Assembly (NCBI RefSeq): GCF_002967075.1
Contig: NZ_PUGE01000004.1
Span: forward strand, 62,001-126,000
DNA length: 64,000 nucleotides
Origin: Corynebacterium sp. J010B-136
GTDB lineage: Bacteria; Actinomycetota; Actinomycetes; Mycobacteriales; Mycobacteriaceae
Direction: 5' to 3'
Below, in pieces: positions 41,400 through 50,192 of the stretch. The stretch's first letter is position 1; each line of letters starts with the position of its first letter. The position numbers were made by a program, and so were the translations under genes. The notes under the pieces were generated by a model. The model did not search any database and was not told where the DNA came from. It was given only the letters and a program-made list of their open reading frames with translations.

Positions 41400-42176
41400 A
41401 TGACCGACCTACTGAACGCAGGCAAGAACTACCTGGATGCATCGATAAGCCCGCAAGGCACCCGCGACACCGCGCCCCTTGCGGCTGATGTTGCCCAGAA
41501 AAACCAAGAATTAGTCGAGCAATGGGCAGATAAGCTTTTCGATGCCACTGCGACCGACATCATGGCCTGGGCCGCTGAGCACACGCCCGGGCGCTTGGCT
41601 GTGACCATGTCGATGGAAAATACCGTGCTCGCGGAATTAGCCGCGAAAGCCGGACTGGATGCGGACCTGTTATTTATCGATACCGGCTTCCACTTCCCGG
41701 AAACCTTAGAAACCGCCGACGCTGTGGAAAAGCGCTATCCACAACTTCCGCTCAAGCGCATTAAGCCGCTGCTAAGCCCTGAGCAGCAGGACGAAATTTA
41801 CGGCCCACGCATGTACGGCTGGGACCTGGCGGCCTACAACCGCATGCGCAAGGTCGAACCGCTGAATATGGCCATGGATGAATACGCCGGCTGGATTACG
41901 GGCCTGCGCCGCGCTGACTCCGAGCACCGGGCAACCGCTCCGGCGCTGAGCCTGGATCGGACCGGGCGATTGAAAATCTCCCCGATTATCACTTGGGACC
42001 TAGCTGATACGGACAAGTACATTGCCGATGAAAACCTGGTCATCCACCCCTTGACCTTGCAAGGCTACCGCTCGATCGGTTGTGCGCCCGTGACTTTCCC
42101 CGTTGGCGATGGGGATGATGCGCGCGCGGGTCGCGTCTTTGCTGATGGCAAAACCGAGTGCGGATTGCACGAATAA
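41400..42176 (+). CDS. cysH: CysH-type adenylyl-sulfate reductase lacking Fe-S ligands
   Basis: 258 residues of the APS/PAPS reductase family, closest in recall to C. glutamicum CysH (YAGWITGLRRAD, LSLDRTGRLKISPIITWDL). The catalytic Cys254 in ECGLHE is present. APS reductases hold a 4Fe-4S cluster with CC-x~80-CxxC; here the pair is Tyr146-Asn147 before RMRKVEPL and the second motif is GCAPVT, with Cys228 but Val231. Three of four ligands are therefore gone, as in PAPS reductases of the E. coli type. No APS kinase is visible in the cluster and cysI is absent. First gene of cysHDN. Confidence 0.85.
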   Translation: MTDLLNAGKNYLDASISPQGTRDTAPLAADVAQKNQELVEQWADKLFDATATDIMAWAAEHTPGRLAVTMSMENTVLAELAAKAGLDADLLFIDTGFHFPETLETADAVEKRYPQLPLKRIKPLLSPEQQDEIYGPRMYGWDLAAYNRMRKVEPLNMAMDEYAGWITGLRRADSEHRATAPALSLDRTGRLKISPIITWDLADTDKYIADENLVIHPLTLQGYRSIGCAPVTFPVGDGDDARAGRVFADGKTECGLHE

Positions 42177-42205
42177 CTTTTTAGATATAAGGACTTTAAT
42201 CTCTC

Positions 42206-43108
42206 ATGACTACTACTTTATCGCCGCACCTGCAGGACTTGGAGAATGAATCCATCCACATCCTGCGCGAGGTGGCTGGCCAATTCGACAAGGTGGGCCT
42301 GCTGTTTTCTGGCGGCAAAGACTCCTGCGTTGTCTTTGAACTAGCGCGCCGGGCTTTTGCGCCGCAGACTGTGCCTTTTGAATTAGTGCACATTGATACC
42401 GGCCATAACTTCCCTGAGGTCATCCAGTTCCGCGATGAGCTGGTGGAAGAAACCGGAGCACGCCTGCACGTAGCTAAGGTCCAGGATTGGATTGACCGCG
42501 GTGACTTGCAAGAACGCCCTGATGGCACACGTAACCCTTTGCAGTCGGTGCCTTTGGTAGAAACCATCGCTGAGCGTGGCTACGACGCAGTACTGGGTGG
42601 TGCGCGCCGCGATGAGGAGCGTGCCCGCGCGAAAGAGCGCATCTTCTCCGTGCGTGATTCCTTCGGCGGCTGGGACCCACGCCGTCAGCGCCCAGAGCTG
42701 TGGGATTTGTACAACGGCGGCAAGAAGGCGGGCGAGAATATCCGCGTCTTCCCAATTTCCAACTGGACTGAAGCGGATATCTGGGAATACATCGGCGCGC
42801 GTGAGCTGCGTCTGCCGGAGATTTACTACTCGCATAAGCGCGAGCTGTTCAACCGCAACGGCATGTGGCTTTCTCCTGGTGAGTGGGGCGGCCCGACCGA
42901 AAATGAGCCGCTGCAGCTAAAGACTGTGCGCTACCGCACCGTCGGCGATATGTCCTGCACCGGCGCTGTGGAATCCACGGCAGCCACCCCGGATGAAATC
43001 TTGGCAGAGATTTCTATCTCCACCCTGTCGGAGCGCGGTGCAACCCGAGCCGATGACAAATTGTCTGAATCTGCCATGGAAGACCGCAAGAAGGAAGGCT
43101 ATTTCTGA
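42206..43108 (+). CDS. cysD: Sulfate adenylyltransferase small subunit CysD
   Basis: 300 residues. With the GTPase CysN it makes adenylyl sulfate from sulfate and ATP. The PP-loop LLFSGGKDSCVVFELA is near residue 35; GHNFPEV, GGARRDEERARAKER and FPISNWTEADIWEYI follow, and the C-terminal GDMSCTGAVES is intact. It follows cysH by 29 bases, and its TGA stop shares a base with the cysN start (TGATG), so the two subunits are coupled. Confidence 0.96.
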   Translation: MTTTLSPHLQDLENESIHILREVAGQFDKVGLLFSGGKDSCVVFELARRAFAPQTVPFELVHIDTGHNFPEVIQFRDELVEETGARLHVAKVQDWIDRGDLQERPDGTRNPLQSVPLVETIAERGYDAVLGGARRDEERARAKERIFSVRDSFGGWDPRRQRPELWDLYNGGKKAGENIRVFPISNWTEADIWEYIGARELRLPEIYYSHKRELFNRNGMWLSPGEWGGPTENEPLQLKTVRYRTVGDMSCTGAVESTAATPDEILAEISISTLSERGATRADDKLSESAMEDRKKEGYF

Positions 43109-44376
43109 TGAGCTCGGTGGCAACACTAAAAACCCGCGAGACCCTGCGCCTGTGCACCGCCGGCAGCGTCGATGATGGCAAGTCCACTTTTGTGGGCCGC
43201 CTTTTGCACGATACCAAGTCGGTGCTGGCGGACCAGCTAGAATCGATGGAAAAGTCCTCGAAGGACCGCGGCTTTGATGGCCTGGATCTTTCGCTGCTTG
43301 TCGATGGCCTCCGTGCCGAGCGCGAGCAAGGCATCACCATCGATGTGGCGTACCGCTACTTTGCAACCGATAAGCGCACCTTCATCATGGCTGATACTCC
43401 AGGCCATGTGCAGTACACCCGCAATACCGTCACCGGTATGTCAACCTCGCAGGTTGTGGTTGTGCTTATCGATGCCCGTCACGGCGTTGTGGAGCAAACC
43501 CGCCGCCACTTGAACGTGGCTGCGCTTTTGGGCGTGCGCCACGTGATCTTGGGTGTCAACAAGATCGACTTGGTTGATTTCTCTGAGTCTGTCTTCCGCG
43601 ATATTGAAGCGGAATTTACCTCGGTGGCTAATCGTTTGGGTATTGAAGATACCCACGTGGTGCCAATCTCGGCGCTGCGCGGCGATAATGTGGTGGAGCC
43701 TTCTACCAATATGCCGTGGTACACCGGCCCGACCGTGCTGGAGCTTTTGGAATCTTTCGAGGTCGGCACCGGCCGCGCATCCGAGTTGGATTTCCGCCTG
43801 CCAATCCAGTACGTCATTCGCGAGCACGCTTCGGACTACCGCGGCTACGCCGGCCGAATTGAGGCTGGTTCGGTCAAGGTCGGCGATACTGTTTACCTCG
43901 ATAGCGGACGCAGCACCACGGTTACCCATATCGACCGTCCAGAGCCTGCAGAGTCCGCTGTCAATGGTGATTCTGTCGTGCTGCGGCTTGCCGATGACAT
44001 CGACCTGGCCCGCGGCGACCTCATCTCCGGTGCGCAGCGTCCAGAAGCAGTGCGTTCTTTTGAGGCTACTGTTGTGGCCTTGACTGAAAAGGACTTGAAG
44101 ATCGGACCAATGTACAAGGTCCGTTATGGCTCCAAGGTTGTCAAGGGCCGCATCACGAGCATTGAGCGCGTGCTGGACCTAGATGGCGTCGACTTCGATG
44201 TTCTGGAGCCAGAAAAGATTGCGCTCAATGACATCGCGCACGTGAGCATTGAAGTTGCTGAGGAACTCCCAGTAGAAGACTATGCAGCACGTGGTGCAGT
44301 CGGTAATTTCCTGGTGACCGATTCATCGACAGGAAATACCCTTGCAGCCGGACTAATTGGACACCGTCTGCGCTAG
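43108..44376 (+). CDS. cysN: Sulfate adenylyltransferase GTPase subunit CysN
   Basis: 422 residues. GTP hydrolysis drives APS formation by CysD. G-motifs: GSVDDGKST (P-loop), GITIDVAYRYF, DTPGH and NKIDLVDF. The C-terminal part holds the translation-factor-like beta domains. There is no fused APS kinase domain, unlike the CysNC of mycobacteria, so the cluster yields APS but not PAPS. In C. glutamicum cysY and cysZ follow; here a nucleosidase gene does. Confidence 0.95.
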   Translation: MSSVATLKTRETLRLCTAGSVDDGKSTFVGRLLHDTKSVLADQLESMEKSSKDRGFDGLDLSLLVDGLRAEREQGITIDVAYRYFATDKRTFIMADTPGHVQYTRNTVTGMSTSQVVVVLIDARHGVVEQTRRHLNVAALLGVRHVILGVNKIDLVDFSESVFRDIEAEFTSVANRLGIEDTHVVPISALRGDNVVEPSTNMPWYTGPTVLELLESFEVGTGRASELDFRLPIQYVIREHASDYRGYAGRIEAGSVKVGDTVYLDSGRSTTVTHIDRPEPAESAVNGDSVVLRLADDIDLARGDLISGAQRPEAVRSFEATVVALTEKDLKIGPMYKVRYGSKVVKGRITSIERVLDLDGVDFDVLEPEKIALNDIAHVSIEVAEELPVEDYAARGAVGNFLVTDSSTGNTLAAGLIGHRLR

Positions 44377-44379
44377 TCT
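44374..44379 (+). promoter_or_regulatory. -10 hexamer of the nucleosidase gene
   Basis: TAGTCT, overlapping the cysN stop, 7 bases before the ATG at 44387. Confidence 0.5.
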
Positions 44380-44386
44380 GGAGTTC

Positions 44387-45028
44387 ATGAGTGAACGAAG
44401 CGTAGATCAATACAACGTCGGCCAGCTTGTTAGTGGTGAAAGCCTAGCTGGCCGCACCCTTTTCGTGGCAGCGGTACACGGCGAGGCTGAGCGCCTGCCA
44501 AAGAATGTTCCGCTGCTGGTTACGGGAATTGGCACAGTGCCGACTGCGATTTCAGTCGCCACTGTGCTTGCGCGTGCGCAGGCCCAAGGAGCTATGCCCG
44601 CGCGCGTCGTCAACGTCGGCACCGCTGGAGCACTTCGTGATGGCCTCGCGGGGGTTTATGAGGTCAACCGCGTGACCAAGCATGATTTCCACCTCGATGA
44701 CCATTCCGGGATTGCGCAGTACTTGCTGCCGGATGTCATTGAACTTCCTACCTCAGGCCGTTTGCCTACCGCAGGTCTTGCCACCGGTGATCAGTTCGTG
44801 GGCGATTCTGAAACTCGCGAGCGCCTGGCTCAGGAGTCGAGCCTGTGCGACATGGAAGGTTACGCCGTAGCCGCCGCCGCCGGACTATTCGGGGTGCCAG
44901 TCACTTTGCTCAAGCAAATTTCTGACTCTGCGGATGAGCTGGCGGAAGAAAGCTGGGCCGAAGCCGTGCCACGAGGCGCGCGTCAACTGTTTACCGCTTT
45001 AGGTGAACTTGGATTATTGGAAGACTAA
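44387..45028 (+). CDS. Nucleosidase of the purine-nucleoside phosphorylase/MTAN fold
   Basis: 213 residues with VVNVGTAGALRDGLAGVYEV (base-binding region), SLCDMEGYAVAAAA (ME motif that binds the ribose) and KQISDSADE with the catalytic Asp. The likely substrate is a purine nucleoside, perhaps S-adenosylhomocysteine or methylthioadenosine; that would suit its place behind sulfur genes, but the substrate is not certain. The start at ATG 44387 is set by the -10 just upstream. It ends TAATG, coupled with the next gene. Confidence 0.8.
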   Translation: MSERSVDQYNVGQLVSGESLAGRTLFVAAVHGEAERLPKNVPLLVTGIGTVPTAISVATVLARAQAQGAMPARVVNVGTAGALRDGLAGVYEVNRVTKHDFHLDDHSGIAQYLLPDVIELPTSGRLPTAGLATGDQFVGDSETRERLAQESSLCDMEGYAVAAAAGLFGVPVTLLKQISDSADELAEESWAEAVPRGARQLFTALGELGLLED

Positions 45029-46278
45029 TGACAGAAAACCAAGAGCAAGAAATAGTCGCCGAAGATCAAGACAATATCGGTCAAGACCTGTCGACAGAAG
45101 TTCCTGCGGTAGATAATAAAACTTCCGTCATGGTCTCAGATGGCCGAGCTCTGACGAGTTTTTCATGGCGTTTTATCGTCATCGTCGCAGCGCTCGCTCT
45201 GGCCGGATTTGTGCTGAAATTCGTCTGGGTCGGTTTGCTGCCAGTTATTTTGGCGATTTTACTTTCCTCTGTGCTTGCCCCGGTTACGGCGAAGCTGCGC
45301 AGTTGGAAATTCCCAGCCGCGCTGGCCTCTATCTCCACGCTTTTGGGCTTGCTGCTGATTATTGGCGGAACCTTCACGGCGATGGGCCCTGTTGTCTCCC
45401 GCCAGGGCTCGCAGCTGTGGGATCAGGCAGAAGAGGGCATTAACCAGCTCATGGGCATGGTCAATGATATGCCTTTTAACATTGATGCTAAGCAAGTAGA
45501 CCAGCTTATCGATGACGCAATGTCCTTCATCCAAGGCCAAATGTCCTCGATTGCATCAGGCGTTATCTCCGGTGCGTCGGCAGCATCGTCGGTCTTGGTC
45601 ACGGTGGCCGTGATGTTTATTATTTCCTTCTTTATTCTCAAAGACGGCGATAAATTCTTGCCGTGGGTACGTAAATACTCCGGCGCTTCGATTGGCTGGC
45701 ACGCGACTGAGGTCTTAACCCGCGTGTGGAAAACGCTTGCTGGCTTTATTCAGGCGCAGGCAGCAGTGTCGTTTGTGGATGCGCTCTTTATCGGCCTCGG
45801 TCTGTGGGCCCTCGGTGTGCCGCTGGCCTTCGTGCTGGCCGTGGTGACTTTCTTCGCAGGCTTTATCCCGATTATCGGTGCTGTTACCGCCGGTGCCCTG
45901 GCAGTTGTCATCGCCCTGGTATCCAACGGGCTCATCAATGCGCTGCTGGTGCTGGCGTTGATTCTGCTCGTGCAGCAAATCGAAGGCAATGTGCTGCAGC
46001 CAATCTTGCAGTCCAAGGCCATGGGCCTGCACGCAGCTATCGTGCTGCTGTCAGTCACCGTGGGTTCGACCTTGGCCGGCATCATCGGCGCTTTCCTCGC
46101 GGTACCAGTGGCCGCAACGATCGCGACTGTCTTGCGCTACCACGCAGAAATGATCTCGCTGCGCGCCAAGGAAATTACGCCTGAAGACATAGATATACGC
46201 ACCGGCGAAGTGGGAGATGATCCTGAAGATTCTCCGCGTGCACAGGTGCGCAAACTCTACGAAGCGCTTAGCGCTTAA
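45028..46278 (+). CDS. AI-2E family membrane protein
   Basis: 416 residues: an acidic N-terminal tail of about 40 residues, then eight predicted membrane segments with the family region FFAGFIPIIGAVTAGALAVVIAL and QIEGNVLQPILQSKAMGLHAAIVLL. Members act as transporters, some as Na+/H+ antiporters; the autoinducer role in the name does not hold generally. Coupled to the nucleosidase gene by a TAATG overlap. The end overlaps convergent putA by 11 bases. Confidence 0.9.
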   Translation: MTENQEQEIVAEDQDNIGQDLSTEVPAVDNKTSVMVSDGRALTSFSWRFIVIVAALALAGFVLKFVWVGLLPVILAILLSSVLAPVTAKLRSWKFPAALASISTLLGLLLIIGGTFTAMGPVVSRQGSQLWDQAEEGINQLMGMVNDMPFNIDAKQVDQLIDDAMSFIQGQMSSIASGVISGASAASSVLVTVAVMFIISFFILKDGDKFLPWVRKYSGASIGWHATEVLTRVWKTLAGFIQAQAAVSFVDALFIGLGLWALGVPLAFVLAVVTFFAGFIPIIGAVTAGALAVVIALVSNGLINALLVLALILLVQQIEGNVLQPILQSKAMGLHAAIVLLSVTVGSTLAGIIGAFLAVPVAATIATVLRYHAEMISLRAKEITPEDIDIRTGEVGDDPEDSPRAQVRKLYEALSA

Positions 46279-49200
46279 TACCAGCTACCGAACGGATAAT
46301 TCCGAAACGGTGCATGGTCACGGTGACCGCCTGCTCGAGTAGATAAGGCAGTAGCTCGCGGCGGCCATCGGCAAGCACAGGCTGTGCGAGAACTACCGAG
46401 TTAGATTTCACCGCAGCCTCATAAACCTCCGGCTCGACTTCGCCTAGTGCGCGAATTCGGGCCGATTCTGCATTCGCGACCTCCTCAGCAAATTCCGCGG
46501 TGGACTGTACCGTGACCGAAACCCCAAGGCTTTCGGCTACATCGGCAGGGGCAGAAATCCGGATTTCAGTTCCCGTAATCAGCGCTGCAAGCTGCTGGCG
46601 TAAAACGTCGCGCAACTGGTATCCAGCACCTACGCGGATGCGCAAGACATCCAGCAGCGGGCGGTAGCGGAAGATATTCGCCTCAGACACCAATCCGGTG
46701 CGGTCATGCTCGCGGCCGAACTCCGTCTGCCAGGCTAGTTGGTCCAGCTCAGCGGCGCGCCAGAGCCAGGCGGTATCAGCTGCGCTTAACGATGCCACCT
46801 CACGCAACCACGACGCAATCTGCGGCGCGATATCCACATCGACCGGGCTGAGATCGCCATCTTCCCAGGAACCAAACTGCGCTACGTAGTTTGGACCGCC
46901 GGCTTTCGCACCTGGTCCCATGACGGATTTCTTCCAGCCACCAAAGGATTGCCGCTGCACAATCGCGCCGGTAATTCCGCGGTTGACATAGGCATTACCG
47001 ACTTCGACATTGTCGATCCAGTAGCGCAGTTCTTCATCGTCAAGCGAGTGAATGCCTCCCGTGAGTCCAAAGCCCGTGGAATTTTGCCACTCGACGGCTT
47101 CTTCCAAAGTCTCTGCATGCATGATGCCCAAGACCGGGCCGAAGCACTCGTTGAGGTGATACCACGAACCCGGCTGCACATTATCGCGCACGCCAGGGGA
47201 CCACAGGGTGCCTTCCTCGTTGAGCTTCTCTGGCTTAATCAGCCACTTCTCACCAGGATCTAGCTGGGTTAGACCGCGCAGCAATTTTTCGCTTGGAGGT
47301 TCTACGAGACCGTTCATGGTGGTCTCGATTTCAAAGCCGGGGCCGACTTTGAGGGTGCGCACGGCATCGAGAAGCTGATTGCGTAGACGATCTGACTTGC
47401 CGGCTGCTCCCACGAAGATGACCAAGGAAGCGGCTGAACACTTTTGGCCGGAGTGGCCGAAAGCCGAGTCGTAGAGATCTGCAATCGCCAGGTCTGGGTC
47501 TGCCGCCGGGGTAATAATCAGTGCATTCTTACCAGAGGTTTCCGCAGACAGGTTCATCTCTGGGCGCCAGGAGCGGAAGAGCTGCCCGGTATCGGAAGCG
47601 CCGGTGAGAATCACATTATCGACATCCGGATGCGAGATCAGGGCCTTGCCGGCATCACCTTCATCGGTGTAGACCAGCTGGACTAAGTCTTTATCCAAGC
47701 CCTGCGCTTCAAGTGCTGTGTGAATGGCATCGACGACGGTCTTCGCACAGTGCACCACCTGCGGTGCCGGCTTGATGATGACCGCCGAGCCCGCCGCCAA
47801 CGCTGCCATCATGCCGCCCGTCGGAATAGCGATAGGGAAATTCCACGGCGGGGTCACCACGGTGATCTGGTGCGGGGTGAACTTCGAGCGCGCGGAATCA
47901 AGCTGGCGCGCCGAATGTGCGTAGTAGACGCAAAAGTCGATGGCCTCAGAGATCTCCGGGTCAGTTTGCGTGACGGTCTTATTCGCCTCATGAGCAGCAA
48001 CACTGACTAGCTTGCCGCGGCTGCGCGCAAGTTCATCACCGATGGCCTCTAGAACCGCGGCGCGTTCATCGGCAGGCTTTGCACCCCACTGAGCACCCAA
48101 CTCCTGGGCTTTGGCTACAGCTTGGTTTACAGCCTCAGTGTCAGTGACCTCGGTGAGCCCGTGCTCGCCTGGATCATTAGCCAATGCCTCCAGTGCCCAG
48201 GTGCGGTTGTCTTCCAAGGCTGGGTCAGTATCTGGTTCATTGACAAAGCGGCCAGTCTTGGCAGCTTGACGCCCACCTTCTTCTGTTAAACGGTCCTGGG
48301 TGCGGCGCGGCCCGGCAAAAACGTCCCAACGATTAGCAACGGCCTCGCGGAAGACCTTTTCCTGCTTCTGCAGCGGCGTAAGCCCTTCATTATCTGCCAC
48401 ATCTGGTGCAAACAAAGCATAAAGGAAGTTCTGCTCGGCAGAGTTTTCTTCCAAACGGCGCACCAGGTAAGACACCGCGACATCGAAGTCTTCCATGTGC
48501 ACGACTGGGGTGTAGAGAATCTGCCGGCCAAACATTTCGCGTACCGCAGCCTGCTGCGATGGCGACATGCCCTGCAGCATCTCCGAGTCCATCATGGACA
48601 GGACGTCGCGCTTTTTACCCAGCTCATAGGCCAAACCTGCGGTAAAGAGGTTATGGGTAGCAACACCAATGCGGACGGCTCCCTCGAACTGCGGGCGCAA
48701 AATATAATCCAGCAGGCGGTAGTAGTTGGCATCGACTTCGTCTTTGCTCAAGTACGTCGCGACTTGCCAGCCGTGCACCTCACCTTGGACATGCTCCATG
48801 GACAGGTTCGCGCCTTTCACGAAGCGAATCTTAATCGGCGCCCCGCCCTGGGCCACGCGCTCTTGCGCAAATTCCGCCAAATCCACCAGGCACTCGAAGG
48901 TATCTGGCAGATAAGCCTGCAAAACAATGCCTGCTTCTAGATCCTTGAACTTTGGGTCGGCCAGAATTTCTTTGAAAAGCCGGATGGTCAGGTGCAGGTC
49001 GTGGTATTCCTCCATGTCTAAGTTGATGAAGACGTTGGGGGAGCGCTTCGCGGCTTCATCGTAAAGCGGAAGCAAACGCTCCTTGAGCCGCTTCAGCGAA
49101 CCTTCAATATCCCAGGGGTTTAGCTGCGCGACCATGGAGGAGGCCTTCACAGAAACATAGGTGACCAGCGGATTGCGAATCAGTGCGAGGGTACGCTCAG

Positions 49201-49702
49201 CGCGGGAGCGGGCTTCATCTTCGCCCAGCACCGCCTCACCCAGCAGGTTGAGATTCAATTGTTCACCGGACTCGGCAGCTTTAGCCAAAGTCTTATTCAG
49301 CTTGTCGGATTCGGCATCAAGCACCAGGTGGCCGACCATTTGCCGCATGCGCATGCGCGCCAAAGGCATGACCAGGTTGGGCAAAATGGGGCCGAAGAAT
49401 CCGCCCATACCAACCAGCAGGCCATTAAAACGACCCAGAAACGACGGATCGAATTTATTGGTCATGGCCTTGAGCGCCTTGGCCGCTACCTTGTCATCTT
49501 CCGGGCGCATAACCCGGTCGACAAAGTCCATGGTGAAAGCAACGCCGTCTTCATCACGAAGCAGGTCAGCTAGTTGTTCTGAGGATGCATCGTGTTCACC
49601 TTCAGTGACCGCAAGCCACTTGCGTGCGCGCTGGGCAGCGGCATCAACGACGGCTTCGACGTCATCAGATTCAGTTAAACGAGTATGTGCAGCAGTGGTC
49701 AT
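46268..49702 (-). CDS. putA: Bifunctional proline dehydrogenase / P5C dehydrogenase PutA
   Basis: 1144 residues. Oxidises proline to pyrroline-5-carboxylate (FAD) and on to glutamate (NAD). The proline dehydrogenase barrel occupies about residues 100-480 (FVKGANLSMEHVQGE, IGVATHNLF, QMLQG-type SEMLQGMSPSQQAAV); the aldehyde dehydrogenase follows from about 540 (TPPWNFPIAIPTGG, ILTGASDTGQLF, catalytic Cys in GQKCSAASLV). There is no N-terminal DNA-binding domain, so it is not a PutA repressor. A C-terminal ~130-residue extension is typical. The long upstream gap may carry control sites. Confidence 0.96.
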   Translation of the reverse strand: MTTAAHTRLTESDDVEAVVDAAAQRARKWLAVTEGEHDASSEQLADLLRDEDGVAFTMDFVDRVMRPEDDKVAAKALKAMTNKFDPSFLGRFNGLLVGMGGFFGPILPNLVMPLARMRMRQMVGHLVLDAESDKLNKTLAKAAESGEQLNLNLLGEAVLGEDEARSRAERTLALIRNPLVTYVSVKASSMVAQLNPWDIEGSLKRLKERLLPLYDEAAKRSPNVFINLDMEEYHDLHLTIRLFKEILADPKFKDLEAGIVLQAYLPDTFECLVDLAEFAQERVAQGGAPIKIRFVKGANLSMEHVQGEVHGWQVATYLSKDEVDANYYRLLDYILRPQFEGAVRIGVATHNLFTAGLAYELGKKRDVLSMMDSEMLQGMSPSQQAAVREMFGRQILYTPVVHMEDFDVAVSYLVRRLEENSAEQNFLYALFAPDVADNEGLTPLQKQEKVFREAVANRWDVFAGPRRTQDRLTEEGGRQAAKTGRFVNEPDTDPALEDNRTWALEALANDPGEHGLTEVTDTEAVNQAVAKAQELGAQWGAKPADERAAVLEAIGDELARSRGKLVSVAAHEANKTVTQTDPEISEAIDFCVYYAHSARQLDSARSKFTPHQITVVTPPWNFPIAIPTGGMMAALAAGSAVIIKPAPQVVHCAKTVVDAIHTALEAQGLDKDLVQLVYTDEGDAGKALISHPDVDNVILTGASDTGQLFRSWRPEMNLSAETSGKNALIITPAADPDLAIADLYDSAFGHSGQKCSAASLVIFVGAAGKSDRLRNQLLDAVRTLKVGPGFEIETTMNGLVEPPSEKLLRGLTQLDPGEKWLIKPEKLNEEGTLWSPGVRDNVQPGSWYHLNECFGPVLGIMHAETLEEAVEWQNSTGFGLTGGIHSLDDEELRYWIDNVEVGNAYVNRGITGAIVQRQSFGGWKKSVMGPGAKAGGPNYVAQFGSWEDGDLSPVDVDIAPQIASWLREVASLSAADTAWLWRAAELDQLAWQTEFGREHDRTGLVSEANIFRYRPLLDVLRIRVGAGYQLRDVLRQQLAALITGTEIRISAPADVAESLGVSVTVQSTAEFAEEVANAESARIRALGEVEPEVYEAAVKSNSVVLAQPVLADGRRELLPYLLEQAVTVTMHRFGIIRSVAGIKR

Positions 49703-50029
49703 GAGAAATTTCCTCTACATAGAAACAGTGGATGAATGAAAGAAAAGCATTCATCAATTAACCGGCGGACGGTCACTGGAGCGGCGTTTCCGCACAAACT
49801 CTCTGTTCAACTCTCACCCCTTAAGCGAAAAATATATGTGATCTGTATCAAGTTAACAATACTATGTAACCCCCGCCCATTGTATAGAAGGGCTGGGGGC
49901 AACGCTTTTCGATGCCTCCGGGAGGGGCACCGACAAGCTGTTATGCACTTGTGACTTAAGATTTTTAGAAGAATTTTAAACCGTCTTAGCTGGGGTTATG
50001 GAAAATTATAAAGAAAGTTGAGCCTGGTT

Positions 50030-50060
50030 GGAACAAGTTTGGAACTTGTGTCGTTATACT
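50030..50060 (+). promoter_or_regulatory. dnaK promoter, SigH-like with a SigA-type -10
   Basis: GGAAC (50030-50034), 18 bases, then GTT (50053-50055) fits the SigH consensus reported for corynebacterial heat-shock genes. TATACT at 50055-50060 is a good housekeeping -10 at the same place. Confidence 0.55.
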
Positions 50061-50061
50061 A

Positions 50062-50082
50062 GTTGAGTGACCAACGCTCAGG
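50062..50082. promoter_or_regulatory. HAIR-like HspR operator of the dnaK operon
   Basis: GTTGAGT-N7-GCTCAGG, an imperfect match to the HspR-associated inverted repeat CTTGAGT-N7-ACTCAAG, immediately downstream of the -10. hspR is the last gene of this operon. Confidence 0.65.
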
Positions 50083-50134
50083 ATGGCTACGCAAGTGCAC
50101 AATTTTCTGTTAGTGTGGGCGAGTAGCTTATTCG

Positions 50135-50159
50135 AAGTTGAGTCACAGACAATCAACTT
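50135..50159. promoter_or_regulatory. Perfect 7-bp inverted repeat in the dnaK leader
   Basis: AAGTTGA (50135-50141) and TCAACTT (50153-50159) over an 11-base spacer. The left arm continues as GTTGAGT, the HspR half-site, so it may be a second HspR site or an mRNA hairpin. Confidence 0.5.
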
Positions 50160-50192
50160 AAATGAAACCCAAGCTAGAAGGAGAACAAAAAT

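Larger units (their letters stand above)
49703..50192. promoter_or_regulatory. Divergent region between putA and dnaK
   Basis: 490 bases without a gene. The putA side is A/T-rich and has TGTGATCTGTATCAAG at 49837-49852, one good and one poor half of a GlxR/CRP-type site. The dnaK side has the promoter and inverted repeats listed separately. Around 49890-49935 G-rich sequence includes a short CCTCC/GGAGG hairpin. Confidence 0.5.
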
